Positions 22,559 through 22,775 of a DNA stretch of 22,775 nt are shown here, piece by piece (the first letter of the stretch is position 1; the number at the start of each line of letters is the position of its first letter). The DNA is from DG-33 sp964345105 (GTDB lineage: Archaea; Hadarchaeota; Hadarchaeia; Hadarchaeales; Hadarchaeaceae). Under the pieces are notes generated by a model that was not told where the DNA came from, did not search any database, and worked only from the letters and a program-made list of their open reading frames with translations. The translations under genes were made by a program, and so were the position numbers. The stretch lies in the NCBI GenBank assembly GCA_964345105.1, contig CAYFPZ010000089.1, forward strand, positions 1 to 22,775, in the 5' to 3' direction.

Positions 22559-22562
22559 GGAT
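22466..22562. promoter_or_regulatory. Right-end cluster of the palindromic boxes
   Basis: Three boxes mirror the left set: GTGTCCCAAAC (22466-22476, the complement of the left half-site type), TTCCTATTTAGGACAG (22493-22508) and GTGTCTTATTTAGGAT (22547-22562). The last matches 769-784 at 15 of 16 positions in the same orientation. They lie 56-152 nt before the proposed start of the PUA-domain gene. Confidence 0.55.
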
Positions 22563-22617
22563 ACCCAACGCCCCAAAACTTTTTCACTCGCCGCAGTCAA
22601 GTTTGCACGGTGATCGT

Positions 22618-22775
22618 TTGCAGGGGCCAACGGGAAAAGAACTGTTTAAACTGCGCGCGGTGGCGGACTACCTATTCGGTCGTGGGGTTGGGCGCACGCT
22701 TTTTCCCGACGGCATCCAAGTGTTGAAAAGTAGAGGAAGAATTCGTCAAGTTCGGTTGGTCGACGAGTCGTTGTG
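22618..22775 (+). CDS. PUA-domain protein, tRNA-modification type (cut by window edge)
   Basis: A frame open to the window edge reads LQGPTGKELFKLRAVADYLFG, then RGVGRTLFPDGIQVLKS and GRIRQVRLVDESL. The signature LRAVADYLFGRGVGRTLFP followed by GRIR is that of the archaeal PUA domain found in archaeosine tRNA-guanine transglycosylase C-termini and in small stand-alone PUA proteins, which bind RNA. The TTG at 22618 after GGTGAT (22609-22614) is the best start I can see, with a TTG at 22603 the alternative. The N-terminal position of the domain suggests a stand-alone PUA protein. This is probably the chromosomal flank to the right of the island. Confidence 0.75.
   Translation, partial: MQGPTGKELFKLRAVADYLFGRGVGRTLFPDGIQVLKSRGRIRQVRLVDESL

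Overview
The window looks like a piece of an archaeal chromosome carrying an integrated or horizontally acquired island. The case for Archaea rests on several things: BRE/TATA-type promoters about 25 nt upstream of starts, GGAGG or GAGGTGAT Shine-Dalgarno sites mixed with near-leaderless starts, a divergent archaeal-type tyrosine recombinase, and an archaeal PUA-domain gene at the right edge. Both flanks (about 1-3100 and 20.8-22.8 kb) look GC-richer. The middle (about 3.2-18 kb) is clearly AT-richer. I cannot fix the phylum from sequence alone.

Layout. 1-692 (-) is the start of a type-2 malate/L-lactate dehydrogenase. Divergent from it is a tyrosine recombinase (877-2169, +) behind a set of palindromic boxes. 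A winged-helix regulator (2798-3088, +) follows, preceded by a decayed copy of its own 3' end. The AT-rich block then holds an iron-type alcohol dehydrogenase (-), an aminotransferase fragment, the start of a dead transposase, and a sugar-binding protein (4944-6416, +). After a decayed sugar-binding-protein tail come three TIM-barrel isomerase/epimerase-like genes (6881-9636, +). Next are a class III aminotransferase (-), a CUT1 sugar ABC transporter (ATPase plus two permeases, 11372-14165, +), and three more TIM-barrel genes (14267-17016, -). Two more gene fragments (aminotransferase N-terminal half, sugar-binding-protein middle) precede a Gfo/Idh/MocA oxidoreductase and a ROK-family kinase (+). 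The right part carries a PqqD-like protein, a small HTH protein, a Cys-rich ORF interrupted by an in-frame TGA, a ParB-like protein (-), degraded sequence with the same boxes as the left end, and the start of a PUA-domain gene.

Functionally the middle block reads as a sugar uptake and catabolism island. The binding protein and ABC transporter import a glycoside or sugar. An NAD(P)-dependent Gfo/Idh/MocA enzyme, six AP-endonuclease-2-type TIM barrels (epimerases, isomerases or keto-glycoside cleaving enzymes), a ROK kinase, an aminotransferase and an alcohol dehydrogenase would process it. The substrate cannot be read from the sequence.

The main points worth a second look are these. (1) Two parS-like CACGTG palindromes, one inside the parB-like gene and one next to the winged-helix gene, differ by paired changes that keep the symmetry. 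(2) A family of TGTCCTA-TT-TAGGACA boxes occurs at both ends of the island. (3) An aminotransferase pseudogene is split exactly at one codon boundary by the 12.5-kb sugar block, with a perfect hairpin and a transposase remnant just inside one junction. (4) Two of the TIM-barrel enzymes lack the usual metal-binding histidine. (5) A 115-codon reading frame is interrupted by a single TGA. No CRISPR array, rRNA or tRNA was seen.
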